Of a stretch of 64,000 nucleotides of DNA, positions 46,900 through 57,735 are shown in pieces. The stretch covers positions 483,825,594 through 483,889,593 of the forward strand of contig CM041777.1 of NCBI GenBank assembly GCA_023374045.1, in the 5' to 3' direction. Within the stretch, counting starts at the first letter, position 1. Each line of letters begins with the position of its first letter. The position numbers and the translations under genes were made by a program. This stretch comes from Limonium bicolor (Eukaryota > Streptophyta > Magnoliopsida > Caryophyllales > Plumbaginaceae). The notes under the pieces were generated by a model. That model was not told the DNA's origin and made no database searches. It saw only the letters and a list, made by a program, of their open reading frames with translations.

Positions 46900-47600
46900 T
46901 GAGCTCAATCATCCCTGCTGGAGCCATACGATAGGGCGCCTTCGCAATTGGTCCGGTGCCCGGAACTAAATCAATCTCAAACTCTACTTCCCGTGCTGGC
47001 GGCATGCCTGGCAGTTCCTTAGGAAATGCATCAAGAAACTCCGACACTACCGGCACATCTGGACTAAACTCTGGGTCTCTCTCTATGTCCTGGACATAGC
47101 AGAGGTATACATCATTCCCTTGTCGTAGTTCATGATACATAGCCATGGCGGTGATGATCTGAGTCGAAGGCTCCCTGGGCCTCTGGCGGTAAGATATAGT
47201 AACCCCAGACGGCCTCCGAAGAAGCAGACGATGCTCGGCACACAGGATTCTGCCCTTGTACCGCTCCAACCAGTTCATCCCGACAATCACATCAAAACCA
47301 AGTCCCTCAAACTCTATCAAGTCGATCAAAAACTCTTCATCTCTGATTCGTACAACAACATCTTGGTGGTAGCGGGTACACCTGATCCGCTCTTTCGACG
47401 GGAGAGTGACTAGAAAGTCAGGCATCTCTTCACCGTCAAACCCCAGCCTCTTCGCAAAAGATAGCGAAATAAATGTATGTGAGGCTCCGGAGTCGAACAA
47501 GATCGAAGCGTCCACGCCATTGACTGGAAAGGTACCGGTGAGGATTATGCCGCTCTTGCCGGCTTCTGCCTCATTTCAGACACTCAGTATACCTCCCGTT
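46900..47600 (-). pseudogene. pol: Element G protease and start of reverse transcriptase (Ty3/gypsy)
   Basis: The minus-strand frame runs from about 47590 through the Met at 47515. The retropepsin active site ILFDSGASHTF is intact (Asp, Ser, Gly at residues 8-10 from that Met), followed by the flap region and GFDVIVGMNWLERY. After a linker the N-terminal RT segment follows: EFLDAFPKELPGMPP then DLVPGTGPIAKAPYRMAP. The frame is open for over 210 codons, so decay is slight, but it ends abruptly at 46900 where D2 begins, before the RT catalytic motifs. It lies downstream of gag and the AlkB ORF in the same orientation. Confidence 0.88.
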
Positions 47601-47781
47601 CTGAGTGCACAGCCTAATTCATTGGCAAACTAATAAGTATTTGGTAATAACACGGTTGATATACTTCGAACAACTCCACTTTATTCATTAACACACTCTT
47701 CTTACGACATTCGTTGGCTTACACTGTTGACATAACTAACACATACAACATCCTTAATACATTACATGATTATACAAGACT

Positions 47782-48520
47782 TTAAAACTGTCTGAAGGTT
47801 AAATTCAAACGTCCGGGTTTCATGTGTGTGGCATTGATCACTGCCGATGGTGCAGTATTCAGTTTGATCTTCTTGATGCCATGATATAGCATCCTTGACT
47901 GCCCACCCATGATTAACACATCTCTTGATATCAGTACTAACTTCCTTGCGAGATCAGCACGCTTTTGCTCGCCGTACACAAACACTGCGGTGTCACCAAT
48001 GGGCCAAGACACCATGGGTACTCCCTTACTTAGAGACTCGGGTGACTCGTCCTTATCTTGGTGTAATCCTAACCGTCCACCTTTCTGGTAGAAGTTCACA
48101 ATACATAAGTCCGCTTTAACACTTGGTATTGAATCTGATTCAGCTTGCTGGGCAATTCCCACTGCGTGGTTAATGACCGCAAGGAACTCCTCAGGTATAC
48201 TTGGTACAATTGCTCCATCTTCAGCTCGCACTTCTTGATATGTCTTGGTGTAAGGGTTCCAGTCCTTACCCATGCACATCATCTTCAATTTCATCTTCGA
48301 TCCGCTCGGGTATTCGGGTGTGTAGAAACCTCTGGGTGCTGCTCCCAGTTCGTCGCATCGTCGGATAACGTGGATTTGTGCTTCCGGTGTCAGGTATCCA
48401 TTTAAGAGTATCATATCTAGTTGGATGACCTGACATTGCTCCATTGGAAAGTCGGTGATACTGATGGTGGCTTCTTCAGGGTTTGGTGTGGGTGGGATTG
48501 GATAACAAATATTGAAGGTT
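47782..48520 (-). CDS. AlkB-type 2-oxoglutarate/Fe(II) dioxygenase inside a gypsy element
   Basis: Open for 220 codons from the ATG at 48444, and readable about 25 codons further up to 48520. All AlkB landmarks are present: NFY (residues 117-119), LHQDKDE with the iron ligands His128 and Asp130, the distal ligand in MLYHGI (His188), and the 2-oxoglutarate-binding RLNLTFR (Arg212, Arg218). It most resembles plant ALKBH1-type proteins, which oxidatively remove methyl groups from nucleic acid bases. It lies between gag and protease of element G on the same strand. It has its own stop and an AATAAA at 47680-47685 (minus strand). The absence of introns suggests capture of a spliced mRNA. The substrate is unknown. 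Confidence 0.85.
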
Positions 48521-48662
48521 CCTAAGTTTTCAAATTACCTAATTAGGTGTTTTCACATTATACTTTAACTGTTTACTTACATGGTTGTTTACTTAAACTC
48601 ACAACACACATGCATGAAATGCGGTATGCAATCACTTATTTCATTAACAGTTTAGGCGGTAC

Positions 48663-49340
48663 CTGGTCTAGAAGAGGGCCCTGGCGCCTAAGACCGGTCC
48701 ACCACTTGCCGGATCCCGACCCCTTCCCATTCTGGGAATATGTGTACCTCTGATCTGGGGGTGGCTGATTAGCCGTCTTCGGGCCATCGGTAGTCACGGT
48801 GGCCTTACCCTTCCATTGCTCCTTAGGCCTGTAGTTTCTGCTATTCAGGTTCTGCCAGCACTCGTAGTCGCGGTGCCCCATCTTCTTGCAGTATCGGCAC
48901 TGCACATCATTACCCTTGCAGTCTTTGCCGGGGTGGTCTCCGTTACACCACTTACAGTAATAGTGGCGCTCCAGTCCAGAGCCCGTGCTAGCTGCTAACA
49001 CATCACACACTCAGTACATACTTCACAAAATAACAACACACACTAGAATTCGGCATTCGAATTTGATTAATTACCCTTGGGTGGGTAAGAGCGTAAAGGC
49101 TTGGCCGCATATGCGTAGGTGAGCTGCAGAGGCTCCTCAGCAGTGGTGGTCTGGGCCTGGCCCTTGCCACCCTGTTGCTGTCCTTTCTGGGACTGGGGGT
49201 ATGGCTTCTTCTTTCCTCCCCCATGCCCTTACGTACCTTGACCCTCACTTATGGCCTTGCGCTTGAGCGCACTCTCCTCGTCCCTCAGACAGACGGTGAT
49301 CTCAACAATAGCAGCGGCATGGTAGCACTCCTATATTTAG
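48663..49340 (-). pseudogene. gag: Element G gag, C-terminal part with two zinc knuckles and a candidate intron
   Basis: Minus strand. The upstream part (49340-49075) reads as a charged gag tail (ITVCLRDEESALKRKA, a GGGKKKP linker) with one in-frame TAA at 49229. The downstream part (48991-48663) has two zinc knuckles, CKWCNGDHPGKDC and CRYCKKMGHRDYEC, which would bind the packaged RNA. Between them 48992-49074 has GT-AG borders and joins the two frames in phase. The gag N-terminus is cut off by LTR E at 49341. A second GT at 48662 could be a donor toward the AlkB frame, but the phase at the AG at 48522 does not fit. Confidence 0.75.
48992..49074 (-). other. Candidate spliceosomal intron in gag of element G
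   Basis: 83 bp on the minus strand, GTAATTAATC at the 5' end and TGTTAGCAG at the 3' end. Removing it joins AAG-G to CT-AGC in frame (phase 1). It is AT-rich compared with the flanking coding sequence and contains an in-frame stop. Confidence 0.5.
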
Positions 49341-51178
49341 TGTAACACCCCTACCGCTAATACCGTCATTACCGTCAAATCTCCTTATACATTCGTACTC
49401 ACGCAGCGGTTACATACTTACTCAACGGCGGGTGATACAATGCCGTTAGCCACCCACGTGACTAACAAGGCTACTACTACATACAACATCGGTCTGATGG
49501 ACCGGAATATCCGAGTACTACACAAATACAATACATACTCCCTTTACTTACTGAGTACTACAATACTCCATTCAATACAATACTCCATTCAATACAATAC
49601 TCCATAATTCAATACAAGATAATACACTACACATACCAAGTTTACTAAGTTCAATTCACAAATACGATACTTCCTCCAAGTTCTTACATACTCTTTAAAA
49701 GTCTAACCACTACCCATTTCTCACCACTACATACTTCCAACTTACGTAATAGTGTACCCCTTGGTACATTTCTACATTCAAGGCTACAAGCCTTATACCA
49801 TTTACTACAATCTACATTTCATTCCTAGTAATCTAGGCATGTCCACCGGTCTCTTCCGTGACCATGTCTGCTTCGGGTACCTGCACACTAAAAACATTCC
49901 CCCTAGGGGGTCAGCTTACGCTGAATATGATAACCGCATACACCGCGTACCAGCGAGGGTACGCCGACCATTTGGTCGAATACATGCAATTCATTTGCAA
50001 CCCATACATACATACATACATGCTTTCACTCACGATACTACAATACTACGCAAGGTATACATACATTCGCATAGTACAATACATGCTTGGAAGACAATAC
50101 AAGTCAATCAATACTTACTTACCATCTTCCAGAATACACATACACAATACATACTCGTTACATACTCAATACGCAATACGGAGATACACTTCTCTAATTC
50201 ACACAGAAGGCTTGTTAGCTTCTTTACACACCCAGATTAATCGGGTGTTCAATACTCATTTACTCAAGGTCAATGACTTACAATAGCCAAGACCGATACT
50301 CATACAATACTTACTTCTTACTTACTTTACTCCAGTTAAGTCGGTATGACCTCCGGGCAGGGATTACTACATCCCACCACCGGGCTTTGGGGTGGCCTAC
50401 TAATCCAGGATGCTACCCATTCAAGGGATTTGATCCATGGAAAAGATTACAGCCAGGATTCGGATCCAACCTCTTGTGTTTCCTTATCCTCACGCGTGGC
50501 CGAACTATATCGGACTTCTACTCATTCCATTTACTCATTACTCATGTTAGGAGTTAGATTGTTAGGAATTAGTAGAAGTCAGTACTTCATTTCCATACAT
50601 CCATACAATACACAAGTACACATTACTTACACATACTCTTCATTTCCATTCATACATTTCATGAATTATACAAACTAAATGTTCAAGAAGATACACAAGA
50701 ACAAAATAGTTCAAACACTGTTAAGTGCAATATAAGTCTGATTCGTGCATTTATCTTATTGGTAATCACATAAGCACACAAATCGGGGTAACCAGGTTAG
50801 GATACAGAGCATGAAGAAATCATATCTTCACCGTTGATTTACTTTATCGGGTGCTCCCTTGTTCCTTAGTTCATATTGTTCCTCGAATCATTACTCTCGA
50901 ATCGATGACTACATGCCAAATGATTCTATTAATACTAAGTTTTACCATACATGCTTACTTACTACACCCGTATCCCATTGTTTCGGTTTAACTTAATGTT
51001 CTTATACTTACAACTTTCTTAATTTGTTTTCTTACTCATTTACTTATTTTCTTACCATTACTACCTCATTAATGGTGTATCACTACATACATATGCATAT
51101 ATGTGTATAGGCATATATGTACATACATATGACTACCATAGTCATATAATAAAACATATTATTTTTATTTTATTTTTT
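49341..51178 (-). mobile_element. A-like LTR (E), truncated at its start
   Basis: On the minus strand it ends GGGGTGTTACA at 49341. The inverse of its first 200 bp closely follows the end of the LTR at 6780-6980 (shared GGTCTGATGGA, CCACGTG and GCTAACAAGGCTA segments). No PBS lies next to 49341; gag sequence follows directly. The LTR start TGAAATACCCC is missing; the sequence ends in an AT-rich and T-rich run at about 51178. Long frames such as 49752-50286 come from CATA/ATAC-rich simple sequence and are not genes. Confidence 0.7.
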
Positions 51179-51397
51179 TTTCGTTTTTGAGAAGGGCAAG
51201 AATGTGACGAAGACAAAAGGTCAAAGCGGTCCACACCTTAGACCCCGGCCCAGACCATGAGCCTCCTTCAGGACCCTGTTCAGGCTCCAATTTGGGCACC
51301 AAGCATCAATCCGAGTCCTAGGCCGCATGACCAGGTCCTATATTCCGGCCCCGCACTCCATGATCGGGTCCCATATTCCGGCCCCGCACTCTATGAC
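51179..51397 (+). mobile_element. Element F LTR, 5' part (continues at 55590)
   Basis: GC-rich sequence ending in 33-bp repeats that start CATGACC at 51326, 51359 and 51392 and contain TATTCCGGCCCCGCACTC. The series continues in step on the other side of the solo LTR (55589, 55622). The exact LTR start is not evident. Confidence 0.65.
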
Positions 51398-54300
51398 TGA
51401 AATACCCCAAACTTAGAGATGGTGTTTAAATGATAAAATAAGTTATAAGGGGGCTAAATAATTCCTTACAAACATTAGGAAACATTTCTAATCAAAGAAA
51501 ATATAAGGAAACACCAAATGAGCAGTTTAAGCAAAAACGTGCTCTAAGCTTGGAGAGACTTGGGAGAGTACCCAAATATTGCTCTAAGACCTTAGTAACA
51601 TCCTAATGGTCATTTTAAATCAATTACCAAAGAAAACCAAGCTTGAAAACAAGTTAAAACACAAAATGTGCTTTAAGGAGTCTTAAAGCACATTTTTGAA
51701 AAATTGTCTTGTAAATGAGTTTTGAATGGCTAAATGTCCATCATTACTCTTTAATTAACATGTGTAGTATATAGTATCACATTTGGAAGTCTATATCAAT
51801 GAGAAATAAAAAAGTTCACAACAATGTGCCTTGTTTTGTGAATAGTAAATTAATTAAGCTAGTTTATAACATAAGTCAATATAAGTGAGATATTTGGTCA
51901 ACAAAGACTTAAGTACCCCTTGTTACTTATTGGGGGCCGGTTTTTACAAGGTGAGTCACCACCTTTGTTAGTCATTAAGCAAATAAAGAAGTTATAAAGC
52001 AAAAGTACTATTCACCCTTTTAACATAAATATCTCATTTACTCACCTCTCTCCTCACCTCTTCATTCTCTCTTGTTTCCCACGGTTTTGAGCTGCTCTCT
52101 CCCTTCTCCATTAACGTGAAGCACATCTCCATGCTAGCTCCATCTTCTCTTGCACACTACTTACTCATTTTAGCTCCAAAACCAAAACAAATTACATATT
52201 CCTCTTAGTTAGCTCAAGCTCTCTCTTTCTATCTTTTCAAAACTCCAAGAGCTTTGATTTGGTGCCAAGCCAAACCACCATTAGAGGAGGAAATTCAAGT
52301 TTGGAGACTCCATTGGCTTCTCCATTCTCTTAAGGTAAAGAAAGTGTAAGAAAATCTAGGTTTCCATCACTTTTCTTCTTGACCGAAAATACATGCTAAT
52401 GAGGCTTCATTTTAATGCCTTGTTCTAGCTTATTTTCTACTCTTCAAAGGATTGAGGAGGTCCTTCTTGCTTCATATCCAAGCTTGTCTTGAGAAACCAA
52501 GGTAAAACAATCACCTTAATACCTTAAAGCACATTTTTAACCTAGGGTTTGTTCCTTAGGGTTAATGTATTATCTAGTACTCATTGGGGTCATTGGATAT
52601 TGGTTAGAACATTGGCAAGGAGATACATATTGGTGACTGAGATTGAGCAAGGAAAAACCTAAGGAAGAAAGCTTATAAAGCTTGTAAAAGAACAAGGTAA
52701 ATTACTTACCTTAAGGTGTTTTATTGTTTAAGGGAATGGGATTAATATATGTGATGAGTTTAGTGTAGAGTTTACATTAGAAAAGGGCTATATATGACCT
52801 AGAGAAACAATGATCATGTGTGTGAACTTGTGAAAAGAGATAGTTTAAGAATATCAAGGTGAATTGCAAGAACCATTTTATTTCAATGGGAGCCTTGTTG
52901 TGTGTATTCGCAGGTTAAAGGCAAATACATGTGGAAATTTAGTGGTTAAGATTATTGTCATTTAAGGGCCTAAGTGCCAAGTATTTAAGTTTTTACACTA
53001 TATGATGATGTAGTGTAGTTTTGGTGTAAATTGTGTGTTAAGGTGTTGTGATGAGAATTTGAGTGATATTGGTTGGTTGATGGAGAAAAACCAAGTGTTA
53101 GGATGTGCTATAAACTAGAGAACCTATGGCAAAATTTAAAGGAGAACTTAGGTGTTTAAGATGTTCTAAGGGAATTTAATGACTAAGGAAGTACTAGGAA
53201 GTGTTAGAGGTTGTCTAATGGAAAAAGGGGTGAGATAAAGTGTTTTAATGAGTTATAATGACTTAGGCATTACTATGAAGGGTTTAGGAATCAAGAGAAT
53301 GTATTGGAGTACTTAAGGACTTAGGCAAATGTTGGTAAACAACTAGGAAGGAAATAATGTGTTGATGGATGGAAGCATAAGCTTATGAAGGAACTTTAGG
53401 TTAATGCATAAAAGAGTTTTAGATGGTGGAAGATGCTTGGGAGATGATGTTATAGTGGTGGGGAAACATTTGGCATAGTGGTCACATTAGGTATGAACCA
53501 CCACCTAGAAACCTAGTGGAAAATGTTACAAGTGTTGGCATGGTTACAAGGAAAGATGCATAATGATTAAAGTGGATGTTGGTGAGTGATTTAAAGTGTT
53601 TAGAGGTTGGCTTAAGGTGTATTTGAGGTGCCCAAATAAGGTTATAACATATTAGGATATATGAGGAGAAGTTTGGAGTTAAAAGAGAATTAAGAAACAA
53701 GGTTCTGGAGCCGACCGACCTTAGGGACCGGACCTGCAAGGTCGGTCGAGCTCAGTTTACACTGCCGGAGAAAGTTTCTGGAACCGACCGGACATGTGGG
53801 CCGGACTTACAAGTTCGGTCGGGCTTGTATTTTGTGAAGGAATTAAGTCTCTGGAATGGACCGACCTTGGGACCGGACTTGCAAGGTCGGTCATGCCTAG
53901 AATTTTGTACTGTAATAAGTCTCTGGAATCGACCGAACATGGGACCGGACTTGGCAAATTCGGTCGAGCTTAAATTTCCCACGGGGAAACTCTCGGGAAT
54001 GGACCGACCTTGGGGACCGGACTTGCAAGGTCGGTCGGGGTAGAATTTTCAAGCGGTAATATGTTCTGGAATGGACCGACCTTGGGTAAGGTCGGTCGGA
54101 AGATCGGTCGAGCCTAAAACATAAAAAAAAAGAAATTTTGAATTCTAAGGATGGTAATAGGTAATAAGGAATGCCATTGGTAGGGGTAGTAGTTATTAGG
54201 ATCCTAAGAACCTAAAGGATTAAGTTAAGTAAGAACCTTAATGTTTAAAAAGATTAAGTTTAAAAGGGTAAGTGGTAAGGACTTAAGAGGATATTCATCG

Positions 54301-55589
54301 GGAATCTTTAGGGATTAAGTGAGTTAAGTGAGGTTCAAATAACTAATGGCCTAAAAATGAACCAATGTTTTAGGTTTGTGAATTGGGACCCCGGAGAAGG
54401 TTAAACAAACGACGATCGACAGTGAACGGTACAATCTTTCTTGTGACCTGCGTGCTAACGAGGTGTCCCTCGGCTTGTGTGCTACCTGTTTAATTGCTAT
54501 GACTAAAACAAGATAAAGCATGCAACCGGTTATATTTGTTCTCGTTGTGTATGTGTTACCTTTACACTAACCCGGGAGACTTGAGATTGTTACTAGCTAA
54601 GTTTAGTACTTACTGAGTTAAGAATAAGAGTTAAGTTTGGAGGTTGTTGGTTAATGCCCGTTAAGGCTTAGCTAGCACATGGTGATTAAGATTTCTACTA
54701 ACTGGAACTTGAGTGAGGAAACCCTGGACCGATCTCGGTCATGCATGCTAAGGAAAAAGGGGGACGGTATCTGAATCAGATCTGCCCTCCGCTTAAGGAC
54801 TTGTCTTCGGACTTGTAGCCTAGGGTCGGTTGCCGGCTCAGCTACGCTGGAATCCCGTCCAGAGTAGGTGGCATTAAGATGGTGTGGTGGGATCACCTAA
54901 ATCCCAGGTTCGAAATAAGCTACAACCATTCCCTTCCAGGAGCGGTTTGTATACTGAGATTAAGTTGAGATTAAGATTAAGGTAAGGTAAGGAACTAAGA
55001 TTAAGGAAATGAGGACTAAGGAGGGGGTTATTAACCCACTTGATGAGGGAACGCTTGAGTCGCTCATTGTTTGTGAACTATATGTGCATCTGTGGTTATT
55101 GTTATTGCACTTCATATCATGCTTGTGTGTAATCAATTTCCATGCTATCGACAATTAGTCGTCGTAGCCCCATTAGCTTGGGGGCCATGAGAGGGTGTAC
55201 CAGCATTCATGCTGACCCCCTTTGGGGGCTGTTTTTACACTTGCAGGTAAGAGACCCATGAGGACGTACTACGAGAGTAGGAGCGGTTAGACTTAGGATG
55301 GGATGTTTATTTTTGAGTTCGGGTTGCGCCTGTGCACCCGTCTGTTTATATTTAAACTGATGTAAGGTTGTGATTATGACTTAGTTACTTGTACTCGGTT
55401 GGTTGTTGGATTATGGATGGTGAGGTTTTGGGTTGGTATGTATTTTGGATAAGTGTTGTAATTGTTAAGGCCGGTATACTCTAATGATCAGACCGTGGCA
55501 AGGTCCAGGTGTTGTTATTTCCGCTGCGACGAATTCAATTAAGTGTTCAGTTTTGCGATAACCACGATTGGCTTTGGATGGGGTTTACA
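51398..55589 (+). mobile_element. Complete solo LTR, family A (4,192 bp)
   Basis: It starts TGAAATACCCC and ends GGGGTTTACA, with a perfect ATGAC duplication at 51393-51397 and 55590-55594. No PBS, interior or second LTR is present, so this is the product of recombination between the two LTRs of a former full element. It resembles 3116-6980 along its length. No open frame in it is supported: those at 53752-54043 come from the minisatellite. Confidence 0.93.
53705..54115. repeat. Minisatellite, about 72-bp period, six units, in solo LTR
   Basis: Units carry GACCGACCTT...GGACCGGACTTGCAAGGTC and GGTCGGTCG, so each contains an inverted pair. The position in the LTR corresponds to the 73-bp array at 4886-5140, but the core sequence differs. 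Confidence 0.85.
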
Positions 55590-55964
55590 ATGACCGGGTC
55601 CCATATTCCGGCCCCGTGCCCCATGACCGGATCCCGTATCTCACACTTTGGGACCGGAAGGCTTTACAAGGAGAGATGTACCAAAATTAAGAAGGTTGCT
55701 CTAATAAGTGATAACACATGTACAAGGATTAAGAGATAGACTTCACCCTAGAAAGTCTATAAATAGAGATAGGGGCTCATTGGTAAGGGGACACAAGATT
55801 AGAAGAGAGAGAAAAACACTAGAAAGCTCTCTAAAGTTGTAATACCAAAGGAAGTAATAAAGATATTGCCAATGAGTGGATGTAGGCTGGATTATTAGCC
55901 GAACCACTATAATTCCCGTGTTCTACTAGTTTTGGGATGCGAGGAACCAAATTATGTATTTTCA
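55590..55964 (+). mobile_element. Element F LTR, 3' part with promoter and poly(A) signals
   Basis: It continues the LTR after the solo-LTR insertion and ends at 55964 (TTTCA) just before a PBS. It holds a TATAAATA box at 55758-55765 and AATAAA at 55856-55861, a compact R/U5-type arrangement that is the clearest promoter and poly(A) set in the window. Confidence 0.75.
55758..55765 (+). promoter_or_regulatory. TATA box of element F
   Basis: TATAAATA, 200 bp before the LTR end and 90 bp before an AATAAA signal; the likely core promoter. Confidence 0.65.
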
Positions 55965-55966
55965 TG

Positions 55967-55984
55967 TGGCGCCGTCTGTGGGAA
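55967..55984 (+). other. Primer binding site of element F
   Basis: TGGCGCCGTCTGTGGGAA, two bases after the LTR end. It belongs to the TGGCGCCG class of sites seen in many plant Ty3/gypsy elements and is distinct from the Met and Arg sites of the other families here. Confidence 0.8.
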
Positions 55985-57391
55985 TCGAACAGCAAAGAGC
56001 AACCACGAGTTCCACACGATGTCACTAGAAACCTCAGCAAAATATTCGCGACTCAACCACACCTCGAAGATAATCACACGCCTTCATTTCAGAAGATCAA
56101 GTCACAAAGGAAAGCTCGCTAGAATTCATCCAGAAAGGTTGATTGCATCATTCGATCCTTGCTAGGAATCAAAATATTAGACGCGTGACAGATCAGGCAA
56201 AAAGTGATGATCGAAATATTCAGTGATGATCACGAGCCGACCGCAGTTTGTGAAAAATGCGTTGTAAGATCCTGAATCGACAAAACAATCAATCAAGAGA
56301 GATAAAAGCATCATTAATCGTGGAGAAAATCACTCCCAGCCCGGCCTTGACTTAAAGAAAGATCTGTGTGTGAAGTCATCACGACAAGGGAGCGATTTTA
56401 GAAGCAATATACTCCAAATCGATCGTAATATTAAGCTTCGGTAGGCGAGTCCCGGAGGTTCAAGAGGTTATGGAAATCTCATTCAATGACGGGGAGTGAA
56501 GAATCAAGAACAATCTGATGCGATCCAACACGGAGAATCCTTCGTAGTCTTGAAAAAGATCTAGGAATCACGATCTAACATCGCTCAGTTCTACAATATT
56601 ATACAATTAAGAATTCATTCGTCATTAATAAGAATCATGTTTATCACAACAATTTACTCTCTTTCTTCGCAGCAATGTTTCGATTGTCCGTATCCTAGAG
56701 GACCGCCTTTGAAGCGACCAGGGACGACACAGAAGCAAATCGGAGTAACAAGAAAAGCCTCCCTTGAAGCACTCTACCCTAGGCGATGACCCAAAATCTG
56801 ACTAACATATCAGATCGATGCACAGCGCAATGTCGCGATTCAATTTCCTCCACGCGACTGGATAGCTCAACTTCAGAATCCCTCATTCAGGCCTGGACAA
56901 TCACTCTGGTTTATGACCGGCATCGTTGCAACTCGTCACGGGTCAACTTCAGAGATCTCATCGACAAGAAGATCAAATTCAACTTAACGAACTAAAATTG
57001 GGAAGAGAGCAAGCTTGAAAAGAGACTCCGGTCGGTACTATAGCCCAGTGAGTGTGCGAACGAGGCCTCGATTCAAGCCCGTCCAGCCTAAGTTGAAAGG
57101 ATACGGGAGCCATCTTCAGATTAAGCCTGGACCATTTCAAACAAAGTCCTTTGAAGAGCGGGTGGTGACCCTCAAGCGACTGACAGGCGGCCGGTGACGG
57201 GTGACGAGCACAGCCTCGGCCGGGTGTAGCACCGTCGTGACTTCAGTCGAGGAAATTTAGCCCGATCAGGCGCAACATCGCCAGGAGCAACGTCGACCAG
57301 GCGTAGCACTATTTTAACTCAAGGACAGGCGCGGCATCACCGAAGGCAACATCGGCAATTCAGCAACTTCGACCGGGCGTAATAACTTTCA
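55985..57391 (+). other. Element F leader, no gene recognised
   Basis: Many short frames of about 60-77 codons but no gag or pol motif. Sequence of mixed composition. If F ever had a gag, it is not recognisable here. Confidence 0.5.
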
Positions 57392-57735
57392 ATGACCGGA
57401 AGGCAATTCGGCTTCCTTGACCGCATCGCAATCCATGACCGGAAGGCAATTCGGCTTCCTTGACCGCATCGCAATCCATGACCGGAAGGCAATTCGGCTT
57501 CCTTGACCGCATTGCAATCCATGACCGGAAGACAATTCGGCTTCCTTGACCGCATCGCAATCCATGACCGGAAGGCAATCCGGCTTCCTTGACCACATCG
57601 CAATCCATGACCGGAAGGTAATTCGGCTTCCTTGACCGCATCACTGTCCATGACCGGAAGGCAGGTAGACTTCCTTGACCGCATCGCAGTCCATGACCGG
57701 AAGACAATTCAGACATCCTTGACCGTATCCTCAAG
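57392..57735. repeat. 43-bp minisatellite, eight units, in element F
   Basis: Unit starts at 57392, 57435, 57478, 57521, 57564, 57607, 57650 and 57693; ATGACCGGAAGGCAATTCGG is the core. The first five units are nearly identical. Since 43 is not a multiple of 3, the minus-strand open frames of 69-150 codons are by-products. Confidence 0.93.

Noticed and set aside
47782..48444. AlkB ORF as an ordinary host gene
   Set aside because: No host gene context, no introns within it, and gag and protease of one gypsy element flank it on the same strand; kept as an element-borne gene, though a chance nested host fragment is not excluded.
49752..50286. Two overlapping frames of 142 and 162 codons
   Set aside because: Rich in CATACATA/AATAC simple sequence inside an LTR; not conserved in the related LTR.
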